Positions 1 through 9,294 of a stretch of 64,000 bases of DNA are shown in pieces. The position numbers and the translations under genes are program-made. Under the pieces are notes generated by a model. It had not been told where the DNA came from, searched no databases, and saw only the letters and a program-made list of their open reading frames with translations. Position 1 is the first letter of the stretch; each line of letters starts with the position of its first letter. Source of the DNA: Thermoguttaceae bacterium (GTDB taxonomy: Bacteria; Planctomycetota; Planctomycetia; Pirellulales; Thermoguttaceae); assembly GCA_017937485.1 (NCBI GenBank), contig JAGBDN010000090.1, positions 1-64,000 of the forward strand. The letters run 5' to 3'.

Positions 1-19
1 AAAAAAGTGGAACGTCGAA

Positions 20-91
20 TGACCCCAACGGGAATCGAACCCGTATCGCGGCCTTGAAAGGGCCGTGTCCTAACCGTTAAACGATGGGGCC
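20..91 (-). tRNA. tRNA-Glu (anticodon TTC)
   Basis: On the minus strand the sequence folds as a 72-nt cloverleaf. The acceptor stem is GGCCCCA/TGGGGTC with one G-U pair, the T arm carries GGGTTCGATTCCCG, and the anticodon loop is CTTTCAA, giving TTC for glutamate. The discriminator base is A and no CCA is encoded. A run of T follows the gene on the minus strand (bases 1-6) and could end transcription. Confidence 0.95.
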
Positions 92-184
92 TTAGGAGTT
101 TTAAAAAGTCGGCGTTTTTATTTTTCGCCGCTCAAGGTTAACGCAAACGTTAACGGGAGAGAGCGGAAAAAGGGAAACGTCGAA

Positions 185-256
185 TGACCCCAACGGGAAT
201 CGAACCCGTATCGCGGCCTTGAAAGGGCCGTGTCCTAACCGTTAAACGATGGGGCC
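185..256 (-). tRNA. tRNA-Glu (anticodon TTC), second identical copy
   Basis: This 72-nt tRNA is identical to the copy at 20-91, including about 10 nt of 3' flank. The 93-bp spacer between the two is unrelated in most of its length. It is probably the promoter-proximal gene of a two-gene tRNA-Glu transcript read on the minus strand, produced by a local duplication. Confidence 0.95.
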
Positions 257-909
257 GGTTATTTCGGTCAAGGGGAAAGAGTCGGTTGGGAAACCGCTTT
301 GCCGTCGACCAAACTTTTACACGATTTTAACCCCTCTTTGCGTTTCGTCAAGAGCTCTTTAACGTTTTTTTTCAATTTTCTTCTTTTTTTCACCGTCGCG
401 ACGGCGACGCGTCGACGTCGGCCGCGGAACGTTGGGTCGACGAAACGGCGAAGGCGCGAGCGGCGCAGGCGCCGATTAGCGGGATTGAACGGTTTTCGCA
501 AAGTTTGACGCTAAAAACGCGGGAAAATATCGGCGCGACGGAAATTTTTTTCGGAAAAATCGCGCTCTTTTGCGGAAAGTTGCGTTTCGGCCCTTTTAAA
601 GCGTTGCGAAATCTTTACAATAAGGAATAAACGAGAAGTTTTGTTGGAACGGCGGCGTTTTGGCGCGGCGGCGGTTCGGCGCGACTTCTTCGGACGTTTC
701 GCAATTTTAGGCTTGGGAGTTCGTTCGTCGGGAACGGTTCGGCGGAGACGCTTTGACGAACGCGGCGAACGAGCGGGCGGCGGAGCGTCGGCGACGGCGG
801 GCTTGGGAGCGCGTTTTTCGCCCTTATATATTAATAACGTCAAAACGCAAAAAATCGAACAACGGAAACGGGCGTCGAGCGCGGCGACCGTTCGACCTTC
901 GGGACGCTT
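257..909. other. Intergenic region, 653 bp, no gene recognised
   Basis: I see no credible coding sequence here. It should hold the tRNA promoter (minus) and the promoter of the oxidoreductase at 910. At 824-846 there is an AT-rich element, TTATATATTAATAACGTC, preceded by a G-rich/CGCCC hairpin-like stretch. A close relative lies at 3387-3410, and others at 21208-21224 and just upstream of coaE. Confidence 0.5.
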
Positions 910-2424
910 ATGCAAACGGAAAATAACGAAAAAATCGAAAATAATGAACGCTTCGCCGACGAATACGACGTCGTCGTCATCGGCTCCGGTTTGGCCGGGA
1001 TGACCGCCGCCAACATTTTGGGGCGCGGCGGGCACAAAGTCCTTCTTTTGGAACGCCATTACAAGCTCGGCGGGTTGGCGACTTGGTTCCGTCGCGGCGG
1101 GGGCGAGCATATTTTCGACGTCTCGCTGCACGGCTTCCCGGTCGGGATGATCAAAAGCTGCCGACGCTATTGGAACAAGGAAATCGCCGACCGCATCGTT
1201 CAACTTCCGGCGATTAAGTTCGACAACCCGCAATTTTCGCTGACGACGACGTTCAACCGCGAAGACTTCACCCGACTCCTCGTCGAGAAGTTCGGAATCG
1301 CCGAGGAAACCGTTAAGGCGTTCTTCGACGAAGCGCGCAACCAAACGCATTACGACGACCAAACGACGACGACTCGCGAGCTGTTCGACAAGTTCTTCCC
1401 GGGCCGCCCCGACGTCGTTCGCCTCCTGATGGAGCCGATTACTTACGCGAACGGTTCGACGCTCGAAGACCCGGCGATCACTTACGGCATCGTTTTTTCG
1501 AACTTTATGTCGAAGGGCGTTTTCACCTTCCAAGGCGGCACCGACCTCTTTATCAAGATGATGCGCGACGAACTCGTCAAGAACGGCGTCGATATTGCGA
1601 CGAACGCTCCGGTCGAGAAGATTTTGGTCGAAGACGGCAAAGTCGTCGGCGTTCGCGTCGCGGCGGAACCGTTGACGGTCGAGTCGGCGGAGATCGGCGG
1701 GCGCCCGAAAAATAAGTCGACGCTGGCCGGCAAAACGATTCGCGCTCGCGCCGTCCTCTCGAACGGGAACCTCAAAGGGACGATTTTCGACTTGGTCGGT
1801 CGAGAATATTTCGACGCGGACTTTATCGCCGACGCGGAAGCGACGCGCCTCAACAATTCGAGCGCGCAAGTTTACATCGCGTTGAAAAAGGGCGAAACGC
1901 TCGACGAAGAGAAATGCGGCGACTTGCTCTTCACCTCCGTCGCGCCGGAGTTCCGCGCCGACTGGCTCCTCAGCCGCAATATTACGAGCCGCACTTACTC
2001 CTTCTATTACCCGAAAACGCGACCCGGAACCGACCGTTATTACGTCGTCGCCAGCTCGAACGCCAATTACGACGATTGGGCGAACCTGAGCCCGGAAGAG
2101 TACGAGGCGAGCAAACAAGACTTGATCGAAACGACGCTCGACGCGCTCGACAAGTACGTCCCGGGAATCCGCGACAAAGTCGCTTACGTCGAAGCCGCGA
2201 CGCCGAAAACCTTCAAAGATTACACCGACCACTGGGGGGGCGCCTCCTTTGGGACGAAGTACGAAGGGCTCGCGGTCAGCCGAGCGCTCGCGTCGAAAGT
2301 CGGCGGCCTCTTCCACGCCGGGAGCGTCGGGATTATTATGTCCGGTTGGCTCGGCGCGGTCAATTACGGCGTCATCGCGGCGAACGACGTCGACGGTTTC
2401 TTGGTCGCCGGGGCCGAAAACTAA
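910..2424 (+). CDS. FAD-dependent oxidoreductase, phytoene desaturase / retinol saturase type
   Basis: A 504-residue protein. The N-terminal Rossmann motif GSGLAG (about residues 25-30) is followed by E48 at the end of the second beta strand and a GGLATWF segment, the FAD-binding signature of the CrtI/CrtISO/RetSat superfamily. The C-terminal [20 protein letters not shown] stretch resembles the second FAD-contact motif of these enzymes. Members desaturate or saturate polyene, retinoid or lipid chains; the substrate here cannot be told. The FabZ-like dehydratase 302 bp downstream suggests a lipid or polyene context, and similar pairs occur in planctomycete fatty-acid-type clusters. Only a weak Shine-Dalgarno (GGGAC) precedes the ATG. 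A carotenoid role is possible, but no phytoene synthase is in the window. Confidence 0.8.
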   Translation: MQTENNEKIENNERFADEYDVVVIGSGLAGMTAANILGRGGHKVLLLERHYKLGGLATWFRRGGGEHIFDVSLHGFPVGMIKSCRRYWNKEIADRIVQLPAIKFDNPQFSLTTTFNREDFTRLLVEKFGIAEETVKAFFDEARNQTHYDDQTTTTRELFDKFFPGRPDVVRLLMEPITYANGSTLEDPAITYGIVFSNFMSKGVFTFQGGTDLFIKMMRDELVKNGVDIATNAPVEKILVEDGKVVGVRVAAEPLTVESAEIGGRPKNKSTLAGKTIRARAVLSNGNLKGTIFDLVGREYFDADFIADAEATRLNNSSAQVYIALKKGETLDEEKCGDLLFTSVAPEFRADWLLSRNITSRTYSFYYPKTRPGTDRYYVVASSNANYDDWANLSPEEYEASKQDLIETTLDALDKYVPGIRDKVAYVEAATPKTFKDYTDHWGGASFGTKYEGLAVSRALASKVGGLFHAGSVGIIMSGWLGAVNYGVIAANDVDGFLVAGAEN

Positions 2425-2491
2425 CGTCGACGGCGTAAAACGCGCGGTTTGCGCAAAATTTAACGACGCGTCGCGAACGGTTCGGCTCGAC

Positions 2492-2690
2492 GACGGCGGA
2501 GCGGAGGAAGCGCGAAAAAGCGTTTTCTCCGCCGCCTCGACGGAGCGGTTTTAGCGATTCCGTCGATTTTGCCGGTCGACGGCGGAGCGGAGGAAAGCGC
2601 GAAAAAGGCGTTTTTCCCCTTTCGTCGAAGCGGTGTTAGCGGTTCGGTTGATTTTAGCGACTTGGCCGGTCGGCGGCGGAGCGTTCGCGG
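2492..2690. repeat. Tandem repeat of about 90 bp, two copies plus a partial third
   Basis: Units begin at 2492, 2578 and 2672 (86 and 94 bp apart) with the shared core GACGGCGGAGCGGAGGAA followed by GCGCGAAAAA. Each unit can form a GC-rich hairpin (GGCGGAG with CTCCGCC in the first). It fills most of the gap between the oxidoreductase and the FabZ-like gene and may act as a duplicated 3' structure. Confidence 0.7.
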
Positions 2691-2726
2691 CGTTAAATAG
2701 GAAAAAACGGAGAAACGGGGAAGAAA

Positions 2727-3224
2727 ATGGAAGAAAAAACGACCTTCGACGGTTCGAAAGAAGCGATTTTGGCGGCGATTCCGCACCGGGCGCCGTTCCT
2801 GTTCGTCGACGAGATTCGCGAGTGGAGCGACGAGGAAATCGTTTGCGCGTACCGCTTTAAGGAAGACGAATTTTTCTTCGCCGGGCATTATCCGGGCGCG
2901 CCGATCGTTCCGGGCGTCGTCCTTTGCGAAGCGGCGATGCAGGCGGGCGCGATCTTTACGTCGCGGCTGATCGCGGCGCAAGAAACGGAAAATGGGGAAG
3001 ACGGGCAAACCGGCGAACCCGGCGTCGAACTGAAACCGGTCGTCGGCCGCATCAACGACGTCAAGTTCAAGCGGATCGTCCGCCCCGGCGAAACGGTCGA
3101 ATTGCGCGTTTCGTTCAAGGAGAAGATGGCCGCCGCCTATTTCCTTAAGGCGAAAGTTTACTGTGAAGGAAAGCTCGCCGTTTCGTTCGAGTTCGCCGTT
3201 ACGATGGCGCCCGCCGCCGTTTGA
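2727..3224 (+). CDS. FabZ-like 3-hydroxyacyl-ACP dehydratase (hotdog fold)
   Basis: A 165-residue protein with a single FabA/FabZ hotdog domain. IPHRAPFLFVDEI near residues 18-30 is the typical FabZ opening. The catalytic pair is H54, in AGHYPGAPIVPGV, and E68, in LCEAAMQAGA. A loop of about 15 residues, rich in Glu and Gly, is inserted after the central helix (residues about 84-98). The enzyme would dehydrate 3-hydroxyacyl-ACP to enoyl-ACP in the cytoplasm. GGGGAAG stands 4 nt before the ATG. Its position next to a CrtI-type oxidoreductase, away from other fab genes, suggests a specialised lipid or polyketide-like product. It may not be the housekeeping FabZ, so no symbol is given. Confidence 0.8.
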   Translation: MEEKTTFDGSKEAILAAIPHRAPFLFVDEIREWSDEEIVCAYRFKEDEFFFAGHYPGAPIVPGVVLCEAAMQAGAIFTSRLIAAQETENGEDGQTGEPGVELKPVVGRINDVKFKRIVRPGETVELRVSFKEKMAAAYFLKAKVYCEGKLAVSFEFAVTMAPAAV

Positions 3225-3555
3225 CGCGTCGCCGGAGGAACGGTCGAAGCGATTTTAGCGGTTTTAGCGTTGGAAACGGCGTTAAAGTCGCGTCGCGACG
3301 GTTCGAAAAACCGCTCAAAACCGCCGAAAAGTCCTTAAAAAGCGAGCGGGAAGCGGGCGGAAAATCGTCGAAGGGCGTTCGTTTTTCGCCCTTATTAATT
3401 AATATTGACAAAATCGGCGTTCGACGAGCGTTTTGGGGTCGTCGGGCGCGGTTGGGTCGGTTCGACGTTCGAGCGCGGTTTCGCGTTTTGAGCGTCGTTA
3501 ATCGGATTTTGTTTTTAAGTTTGAATTTTGGAATTGCGTCGAATTTCGGCGCGTT
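3225..3555. other. Intergenic region with AT-rich element
   Basis: At 3250-3267 two 9-bp quasi-repeats (CGATTTTAG, CGGTTTTAG) follow the FabZ-like gene. At 3373-3391 a short GGGCG/CGCCC hairpin runs into TTATTAATTAATATTGAC (3392-3409), a near copy of the element at 821-846. This could be a weak terminator followed by a promoter or operator for the haem protein at 3556. Confidence 0.5.
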
Positions 3556-6500
3556 TTGGAGGGAAAAATGCCGTCGTTGATTAACCGTTTCGCCGTTTGG
3601 GGCGTTTGGGCGTCGACGTTCGCCTTCTTATTCGGTTGCGGGCCCGTTCCGTCGAACGGCGCCGAGTCCGATTGGGGGTTCGACGCCGCCAAGTTCGAGG
3701 CGCGCCTCTTCCAAGATTGGTTGGCGCAAGACGCGAAGGACGCCGCGCCGGGGTTCTTCGTCGACGAAAAAAGCGATTCGAAAGAGCGCGACCTTGTCGA
3801 CCGCCTCTTGACCGCGCTCGAAAAAGACGCCGATTTTGACGAAGAAAACGAATTTGTCGCTCCCGCCGGTTCGAAAGCGGCGGTCGAAAAGTTGCGTTCG
3901 CGCTTCGTCGACTTGGCCGCCGACTCCGCGAACGGAACCGACCCGCGTTGGCGCGAACTTTACGCCGACGTCTGCAAGGCCCGCCGCGCTCGCCGTTTGG
4001 CCGTCGTCGTCGAAAACGCTCCGGCGTTCGTTTACACGAAACATTACGTTATCGGCGCGAGCCATTACGCTTACACCGAAGACGTTACCGACGAGGCTTA
4101 CCTTGATTTCAGCGTCGACCGCAAGCCGGGCGGCCAACTTTGCCTCGCGACCTTCCAACCGGACGGAACGCTCAAACACGAGGTTCTCGTCTCGACGGCG
4201 GAGGGGACGATTCGCGACCCCGACGTTTCTTGGGACGGCAAACGAATCGTTTTCGCGATGCGCAAGAGCTTCACGGAAGACGATTTTCACCTCTACGAAT
4301 ACGATATTGAAACGAAAAAGACGCGTCAAATCACGTTCGGTCTCGGCGTCGCCGACATTGAGCCGATTTACCTCCCGAACGGCGATTTCCTCTTCTGCTC
4401 GACCCGTTGCGCGCAAATCACCGACTGCTGGTGGACGGAGGTTTCGAACCTTTACACGTGCGACGCGCAGGGCCGCTTCCTCCGTCGCGTTTCGGTCGAC
4501 CAAGTAACGGTCAACTACCCGCAAATCATCGAGGACGGTCGCGTCGTTTACACCCGTTGGGATTACAACGACCGCGGGCAAATTTACCCGCAGCCGCTCT
4601 TCGCGATGAACGTCGACGGCACCGGCCAAACGGAATATTACGGGAACAACTCTTATTTCCCGACGACGGTGATGCACGCTCGCGGCGTTCCGGGAACCGG
4701 CAAGGTGATCGCGATCGCGTCCGGGCACCACACCTACCAACACGGCAAGCTGATGATGATCGACCGTTCGAAGGGGACGCAAGAAAACCAAGGCGCGACG
4801 CTGATCGCCCCGGTTCGCGAAACCCCGGCGGAGCGAATCGACGCTTACGGGCAAGTCGGCGAACTGTTCCAATATCCTTACGCGTTCGACGAAACTAACT
4901 TCTTGGTCGCTTATCTCCCCGAGGGCCGCCGTCCGAACGGCAAGTGGTACGGCGTTCCGTTCGGCGTCTACTGGTTCGACCCGGCGGGGAACCGCGAACT
5001 TCTCGCGTTCGACCCGGCGATCAGTTGCGGACAAGCGCTCCCGTTGGCCGAGCGTTCGATCCCGACGACCCGCGTTTCTCAAGTCAACTTGAAGGAAAAG
5101 ACCGGTCGTTATTACGTTCAAGACGTGTACGAAGGCCCGGGACTCGCGGGCGTCGAACGCGGGAAGATCAAGTCGCTCCGCGTCGTCGCGCTCGACTTCC
5201 GAGCGGCGGGGATTCGCAGCAACACGAACGGCGGCCCGGCGGGGGGCGCGATGGTCGCGACTCCGGTCGCCGGGAACAACGGCACCTGGGACGTTAAGAA
5301 GGTGATCGGCGAAGTTCCGGTCGAAGCGGACGGCTCCGCGTACTTCGAAGTTCCGGCGTTGACGCCCGTTTACTTCCAGCTGATCGACGAAAACGGCGAC
5401 GTCGCGCAAACGATGCGCAGCTGGTCGACGCTCCAACCGGGCGAAACGTTTGGCTGCGTCGGTTGCCACGAGCCGAAGGAAAACATCATCCAAAACGTCG
5501 GCGTCGAAACCGCGACGACGACGGACGCGCTTCGCAAGGGCGTCGCGACGCCGAAACCGCTTTGGACGCCGGCGCCGGGCCGCTTCGCCGACTCCGGTTT
5601 CAGTTTCGTTCGCGAAATCCAACCGATTTTGGACGGGCATTGCGTCTCCTGCCACACCGGCGGCAAAAAAGCCGACGGAACCCCGGCGCCGTTCAGCCTC
5701 CTTGGCGACGCGTCTTTCGACGACCCGAAACACGCCGAAATGAACCATAAATCGGGGCGCACGTTCAGCGAAGCGTATCTCAATTTGACGCAAAACGGCG
5801 TTCACAACGGCCCGTACACGCACTACTTGGGTATCCAAGAGGGCCCGGCGATGCTCCCGCCGTATCACGCCGGGGCCGCCAAGAGCCGCGTCGTTACGAT
5901 GTTCCGCGGCGAACGCGACGCCAACCACCGCGACGTTAAAATCGACGATTTGTCCCTGCGCAAAATCGCGATGTGGATCGACCTCCTCGTTCCGTACTGC
6001 GGCGATTACCTCGAAGAAACCGAGCTTTGGACGCCGGAAGAACACGCGAAGTACGCTTATTATTTAATGAAACGCGAAAGAATGGCCGAAATCGTCGCCG
6101 CAAACGTCGCGAAGAAGATCAAAGCCTACGAAACCGGCGAAAAATCGGCGTTCAAAGATTTCGAGCAGTTCGAAGCGGGCGGTCTCAAAGCGCGCGAAGC
6201 GTTTATGAAGGCTTACCTTGGGCGCAAGCTCCCGTCGTTGGCGAAGAAAACCGGCGCGGAAAACGTCTACCGCAACCTCGCGTTGAATCCGAACGATATT
6301 CAAGGCGACGCCGCGACGGTCGAGTCGTACCCGCACGCGACGTCGAACAGCGAATACGGCTACCAAGTCGAGTTCGCCGCGAAGAACGTAATCGACGGGA
6401 ACAAAAACAACCGCGGACACGGCCCGGCGTTCCCGTCGTGGGGCCCGAACCTCCGCGCCGACCTTTGGCTCGACATTAATTTCGGAACCGAAGTCGAAAT

Positions 6501-6744
6501 CGACAAGGTCGTGATCTGGGTTCGCGCCGACTTCCCGCACGACGACGTGTGGAAGACCGCGACCCTCCGCTTCTCGGACGGCTCGACCGAAAAAATCGAG
6601 TTGAAGAAAACCGCCGAACCGCAAACGTTCGAGTTCTCGAAACGTCGCGTTACGTCGGTGCGCTTGACCGATTTGGAAGCGTCCTTCCCGTTGAAGTGGT
6701 GCGGTATTACCGAAATGGAAGTTTGGGGCGTCTCGGTTGAATAA
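3556..6744 (+). CDS. HzsA-related dihaem lipoprotein with beta-propeller and discoidin-like C-terminus
   Basis: A 1062-residue exported protein. The N-terminus has a hydrophobic segment ending in LFGC (C24), a likely lipobox. Residues about 170-480 contain TolB/PD40-like blades (PDVSWDGKRIVFA, IEPIYLPNGDFLF). Two class-I haem sites follow: C634-V-G-C637-H638 and C696-V-S-C699-H700. This order, propeller then a middle domain with CXXCH sites, is that of the planctomycete family related to the hydrazine synthase alpha subunit. Residues about 900-1062 resemble a discoidin (F5/8 type C) domain, ending in ITEMEVWGV. A GGAGGG ribosome site precedes the ATG. Nothing else of anammox metabolism is visible, so hydrazine synthesis is not implied; an electron-transfer or extracellular redox role on a polymer-bound protein is an inference. 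Confidence 0.75.
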   Translation: MEGKMPSLINRFAVWGVWASTFAFLFGCGPVPSNGAESDWGFDAAKFEARLFQDWLAQDAKDAAPGFFVDEKSDSKERDLVDRLLTALEKDADFDEENEFVAPAGSKAAVEKLRSRFVDLAADSANGTDPRWRELYADVCKARRARRLAVVVENAPAFVYTKHYVIGASHYAYTEDVTDEAYLDFSVDRKPGGQLCLATFQPDGTLKHEVLVSTAEGTIRDPDVSWDGKRIVFAMRKSFTEDDFHLYEYDIETKKTRQITFGLGVADIEPIYLPNGDFLFCSTRCAQITDCWWTEVSNLYTCDAQGRFLRRVSVDQVTVNYPQIIEDGRVVYTRWDYNDRGQIYPQPLFAMNVDGTGQTEYYGNNSYFPTTVMHARGVPGTGKVIAIASGHHTYQHGKLMMIDRSKGTQENQGATLIAPVRETPAERIDAYGQVGELFQYPYAFDETNFLVAYLPEGRRPNGKWYGVPFGVYWFDPAGNRELLAFDPAISCGQALPLAERSIPTTRVSQVNLKEKTGRYYVQDVYEGPGLAGVERGKIKSLRVVALDFRAAGIRSNTNGGPAGGAMVATPVAGNNGTWDVKKVIGEVPVEADGSAYFEVPALTPVYFQLIDENGDVAQTMRSWSTLQPGETFGCVGCHEPKENIIQNVGVETATTTDALRKGVATPKPLWTPAPGRFADSGFSFVREIQPILDGHCVSCHTGGKKADGTPAPFSLLGDASFDDPKHAEMNHKSGRTFSEAYLNLTQNGVHNGPYTHYLGIQEGPAMLPPYHAGAAKSRVVTMFRGERDANHRDVKIDDLSLRKIAMWIDLLVPYCGDYLEETELWTPEEHAKYAYYLMKRERMAEIVAANVAKKIKAYETGEKSAFKDFEQFEAGGLKAREAFMKAYLGRKLPSLAKKTGAENVYRNLALNPNDIQGDAATVESYPHATSNSEYGYQVEFAAKNVIDGNKNNRGHGPAFPSWGPNLRADLWLDINFGTEVEIDKVVIWVRADFPHDDVWKTATLRFSDGSTEKIELKKTAEPQTFEFSKRRVTSVRLTDLEASFPLKWCGITEMEVWGVSVE

Positions 6745-6780
6745 CGCGACGGCGTAACTTGGCGAAAACGCTCGGTCGAG

Positions 6781-6809
6781 GCGGCGGGACGAAAACGCTC
6801 GTCCGCCGT
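6781..6809 (+). other. GC-rich hairpin 3' of the haem protein gene
   Basis: GGCGGCGGGACG pairs with CGTCCGCCG around a short A-rich loop, about 40 bp after the stop codon; a T-rich stretch (TTTTGTTTTC) follows near 6823. It may work as an imperfect terminator. Confidence 0.4.
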
Positions 6810-6941
6810 CGAAACCGGGCGTTTTGTTTTCTTGCGACGGCGACGCGAATTGCGGAAGTCGGCGGTTGGCGTCGACTTAGCCGCTTGGCTTCGTCGCCGC
6901 CGTTGGAACGCGACTATAGTAAAATAGGAGAAAGCGGCGAA

Positions 6942-7202
6942 ATGGGAAGAGCTTTTGAGCCGGATTTTTCGATCGACTTGCACGGCTTTCATCCGGACGC
7001 CGCGATGGAGCGGTTGCGTCGCGAGGTCGAGTCGGGGGCGCATCGCGGGAAAGCGTTGGAGGTGATTCACGGTTGCGGACGCGGCGTTCTTCGCGAACGG
7101 GTGCGCGCTTGGGCGGAGCGTTCGCCGATGGTGCGCAAAATTTGGCCGGGCGAAGAGTGTTTTTTGCCGGGCGGAGGCGGCGTTACCGTCCTTTTTCTTT
7201 AG
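6942..7202 (+). CDS. Stand-alone Smr domain protein
   Basis: An 86-residue protein made of one Smr (small MutS-related) domain. The DLHGF motif (residues 12-16) and the IHGCGRGVLRERVRAW stretch (the HGxG loop) are the hallmarks of this nicking-endonuclease fold. Homologues cut DNA branch points or, in ribosome-rescue pathways, mRNA. The ATG at 6942 is preferred because AGGAG lies 11 nt upstream and the family begins here; an in-frame ATG at 6759 would add 61 low-complexity residues. A possible -10 box (TATAGT) lies at about 6915. Confidence 0.85.
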   Translation: MGRAFEPDFSIDLHGFHPDAAMERLRREVESGAHRGKALEVIHGCGRGVLRERVRAWAERSPMVRKIWPGEECFLPGGGGVTVLFL

Positions 7203-7315
7203 CGACCGTCGCGGCGATTCGGCGAAAAAACGTTCGCGCCGCGCCGATTGTCGGGTTTCTAACGATTGCGCCGGTTGAAATTTGAAAAAAGCGGGCGGCG
7301 AAGCCGAATAATCGG

Positions 7316-7345
7316 TTGACGGTTCGCGCCTCTTGGCGTTATACT
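7316..7345 (+). promoter_or_regulatory. Sigma70-type promoter for the secreted protein at 7475
   Basis: TTGACG (7316-7321), an 18-bp spacer and TATACT (7340-7345) form a near-consensus housekeeping promoter, with a leader of about 120 nt before the ATG. Confidence 0.75.
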
Positions 7346-7474
7346 ATGTATTTAGCGGCTCCGCTCGAGATCGCGGGTCTTTCGGGCGCTTTTCGGTCGC
7401 GTTCCTCGGCGTTTGTCGTCGGGGCGCGGCGCGCGACGTCGCGAGTCAATCGTTTTAAGGAATAGAGCGCAAAA

Positions 7475-8605
7475 ATGAAAACAACGCTTTTAAACAAAAT
7501 TTGGAAAGAGATTTCGAGTCGCCGTTTCGTTTCGACGGCGGTTTGCTCTTGCGTTTCGTTATTCCTCGTCGCGAACGCCGCTCCGGTCGCCGCGCAGGGC
7601 GACGCCGCGATGCGCACGATTCGTCCGTTCATCGGTTTCGACGAAACGTACCAATGGAGCGACGTGCCGGAAATCGTCGCCGACGGCGTGAAAAAAGAGG
7701 GCGGAACCGCCGAAGAATACGCGTGGGCGACCGACCTTTTCTTCACCAAAGAAATTTGGCAGCTGGAATTCAGCTATAAAAATATTCGGACGATCGAAGT
7801 CGATTTTCCGGCCGAAAACGGTAAAATGGAGCGCAAACGCGTTTGGTATCTCGTTTATTCGGTAACGAATACGGGCAAATGCCTGCGCAACGAACTGAAA
7901 AAAGAAAAAGAAGCCGTCGCGATCGAAGGCGCGGAGCAAAACGGCGTCGAAAAATACAGCGTCGACGTTTCGCTCGGCGGCGTTCGCAACGCGGACGACG
8001 AAAAATTTGAAGCGCCGTCGAATAATTTGAGCGGATTGCCCGCGCCGCAAACCGTCGATTACAACGGGATGGCGCCGAACGAAGACGGTTCGATTCCGGG
8101 CGCCGTTCGTTTCGCGCCGCGGATGATTTTCGCCAGCTCGTCGATTCAAGAACGTCTCCTTTACAATAAAGAGAAGAGCGGGTTCTTCGTCGGACAAAAA
8201 CGCGGCTCCGAAGAGGGCGTTTATTACGACCAATATTTGCCGTTGGCGTTCGCCAAAATCGCCGTTAAAGAAGGGCGCGGACAAGCGTTTGTCGACTCGG
8301 TGCGGATGGCCAACCGTAAAATCGCGCCCGGCGAAACCGTTTGGGGTATCGCGACTTGGACCGACGTCGATCCGCGAATCGACCGCTTCTCGGTTTACGT
8401 TAGCGGTTTGACGAACGCGCTCCGTTGGCAAGACGCCGCCGACGAAGAAACGGACGAAAACGCCGGTTTCGGGAGCGGTCGCGACGTTTTCCGCAAGGTC
8501 TTGAAGTTGAATTTTTACAATCCTGGGGACGAAATCCACCGCGGCGGCAAAGAAATTTATAATAATTTGCCGGGGGAGCTTGACTACCAGTGGATTTATA
8601 TGTAA
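7475..8605 (+). CDS. Secreted protein of unknown function
   Basis: A 376-residue protein with a Sec signal peptide: positive start, hydrophobic residues about 21-38, and a probable cut after APVAA (A40). The mature part begins with a conserved-looking WSDVPEIVADG stretch, has beta-rich segments such as RVWYLVYSVTNTG, and ends LDYQWIYM. I do not recognise a domain family; it has the look of planctomycete-specific periplasmic or surface proteins. It is monocistronic behind its own strong promoter, with AAGGA before the ATG, and no partner genes adjoin it. Confidence 0.7.
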   Translation: MKTTLLNKIWKEISSRRFVSTAVCSCVSLFLVANAAPVAAQGDAAMRTIRPFIGFDETYQWSDVPEIVADGVKKEGGTAEEYAWATDLFFTKEIWQLEFSYKNIRTIEVDFPAENGKMERKRVWYLVYSVTNTGKCLRNELKKEKEAVAIEGAEQNGVEKYSVDVSLGGVRNADDEKFEAPSNNLSGLPAPQTVDYNGMAPNEDGSIPGAVRFAPRMIFASSSIQERLLYNKEKSGFFVGQKRGSEEGVYYDQYLPLAFAKIAVKEGRGQAFVDSVRMANRKIAPGETVWGIATWTDVDPRIDRFSVYVSGLTNALRWQDAADEETDENAGFGSGRDVFRKVLKLNFYNPGDEIHRGGKEIYNNLPGELDYQWIYM

Positions 8606-8922
8606 AATAGTGAAAAGCGTATTGGCGTCGAAGACTCGCGTCTCCCTTTTTCCGTTTTCTGCGTTGGGAACGGTTCTCGGGGAAACGCGCTCGACGAAAC
8701 GATAAAAGACGCGCTCCTTGGCCCGCGACGGTTCGGGCCGAACGAATCGAAAGACGTTCGCAACGCGGCGGACTTCCGGAAAATCGTTCGCGGCGGCGAG
8801 ACCGATTTATTTTGAGTCGGCTCAATTAGTCGGTCGGCGGTTTGCGGTCGAGGAGAAAAACGGACGTAGCGTCGAATCCAAAAACTTAATGTTTCAAGTT
8901 AGCTTAATTTGAAGGTGGTATA
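8606..8922. other. Intergenic region before rpmA
   Basis: No gene is seen in these 317 bp. The region must hold the rpmA promoter; the only clear signal is the ribosome site AAGGTGG just before 8923. Confidence 0.4.
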
Positions 8923-9177
8923 ATGGCTCACAAGAAAGGTCAGGGGTCCAGCCGCAACGGTCGGGACTCGAACGCGCAACGTCGCGGCGTCAAAGTTTAC
9001 GGCGGTCAATCGGTTCAACCGGGCAGCATCATCGTTCGTCAATGCGGCACCCGCTGGCGTCCGGGCAAGGGCGTCGGTCTCGGCACCGACTTCACGATTT
9101 ACTCGTTGATCGACGGGTACGTCAAATTCGACCAAAACGGTCGTCGCGTCAACGTCGTCGAAGCTCCGGCTTCTTGA
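8923..9177 (+). CDS. rpmA: 50S ribosomal protein L27
   Basis: An 84-residue L27. The N-terminal [20 protein letters not shown] and the central [19 protein letters not shown] match the family, and the length is typical. L27 reaches the peptidyl-transferase centre with its N-terminal arm, which starts directly at MAHKK, so no Firmicutes-type cleaved extension is present. The usual partner rplU (L21) is not upstream here; obg follows downstream as in many bacteria, but beyond a terminator. AAGGTGG lies before the ATG. Confidence 0.97.
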   Translation: MAHKKGQGSSRNGRDSNAQRRGVKVYGGQSVQPGSIIVRQCGTRWRPGKGVGLGTDFTIYSLIDGYVKFDQNGRRVNVVEAPAS

Positions 9178-9264
9178 GGATGACGTTTTGAGAGCGAGAC
9201 GGTTCGAAACGAACGGCGTCTCAACGGACGAACGATTGGTTTCGGGTTAGAATCGCTTGAACGA

Positions 9265-9294
9265 GGGGGACGGTTGCGACCGCCCCCTTTTTTT
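9265..9294 (+). terminator. Intrinsic terminator of rpmA
   Basis: GGGGG-A-CGGT, loop TGCG, ACCG-CCCCC, then seven T (9288-9294). This is the cleanest terminator on the plus strand in the window and separates rpmA from obg. Confidence 0.9.

Noticed and set aside
511..2316. A 601-codon open frame opposite the FAD oxidoreductase
   Set aside because: Antisense artefact of symmetric codon use; no family resemblance.
3628..6045. An 805-codon open frame opposite the HzsA-related gene
   Set aside because: Same antisense effect; the plus strand encodes haem motifs, a signal peptide and propeller blades.
6759..6941. Longer N-terminus for the Smr protein
   Set aside because: The added 61 residues are low-complexity with no family similarity, and the ribosome site fits the ATG at 6942.
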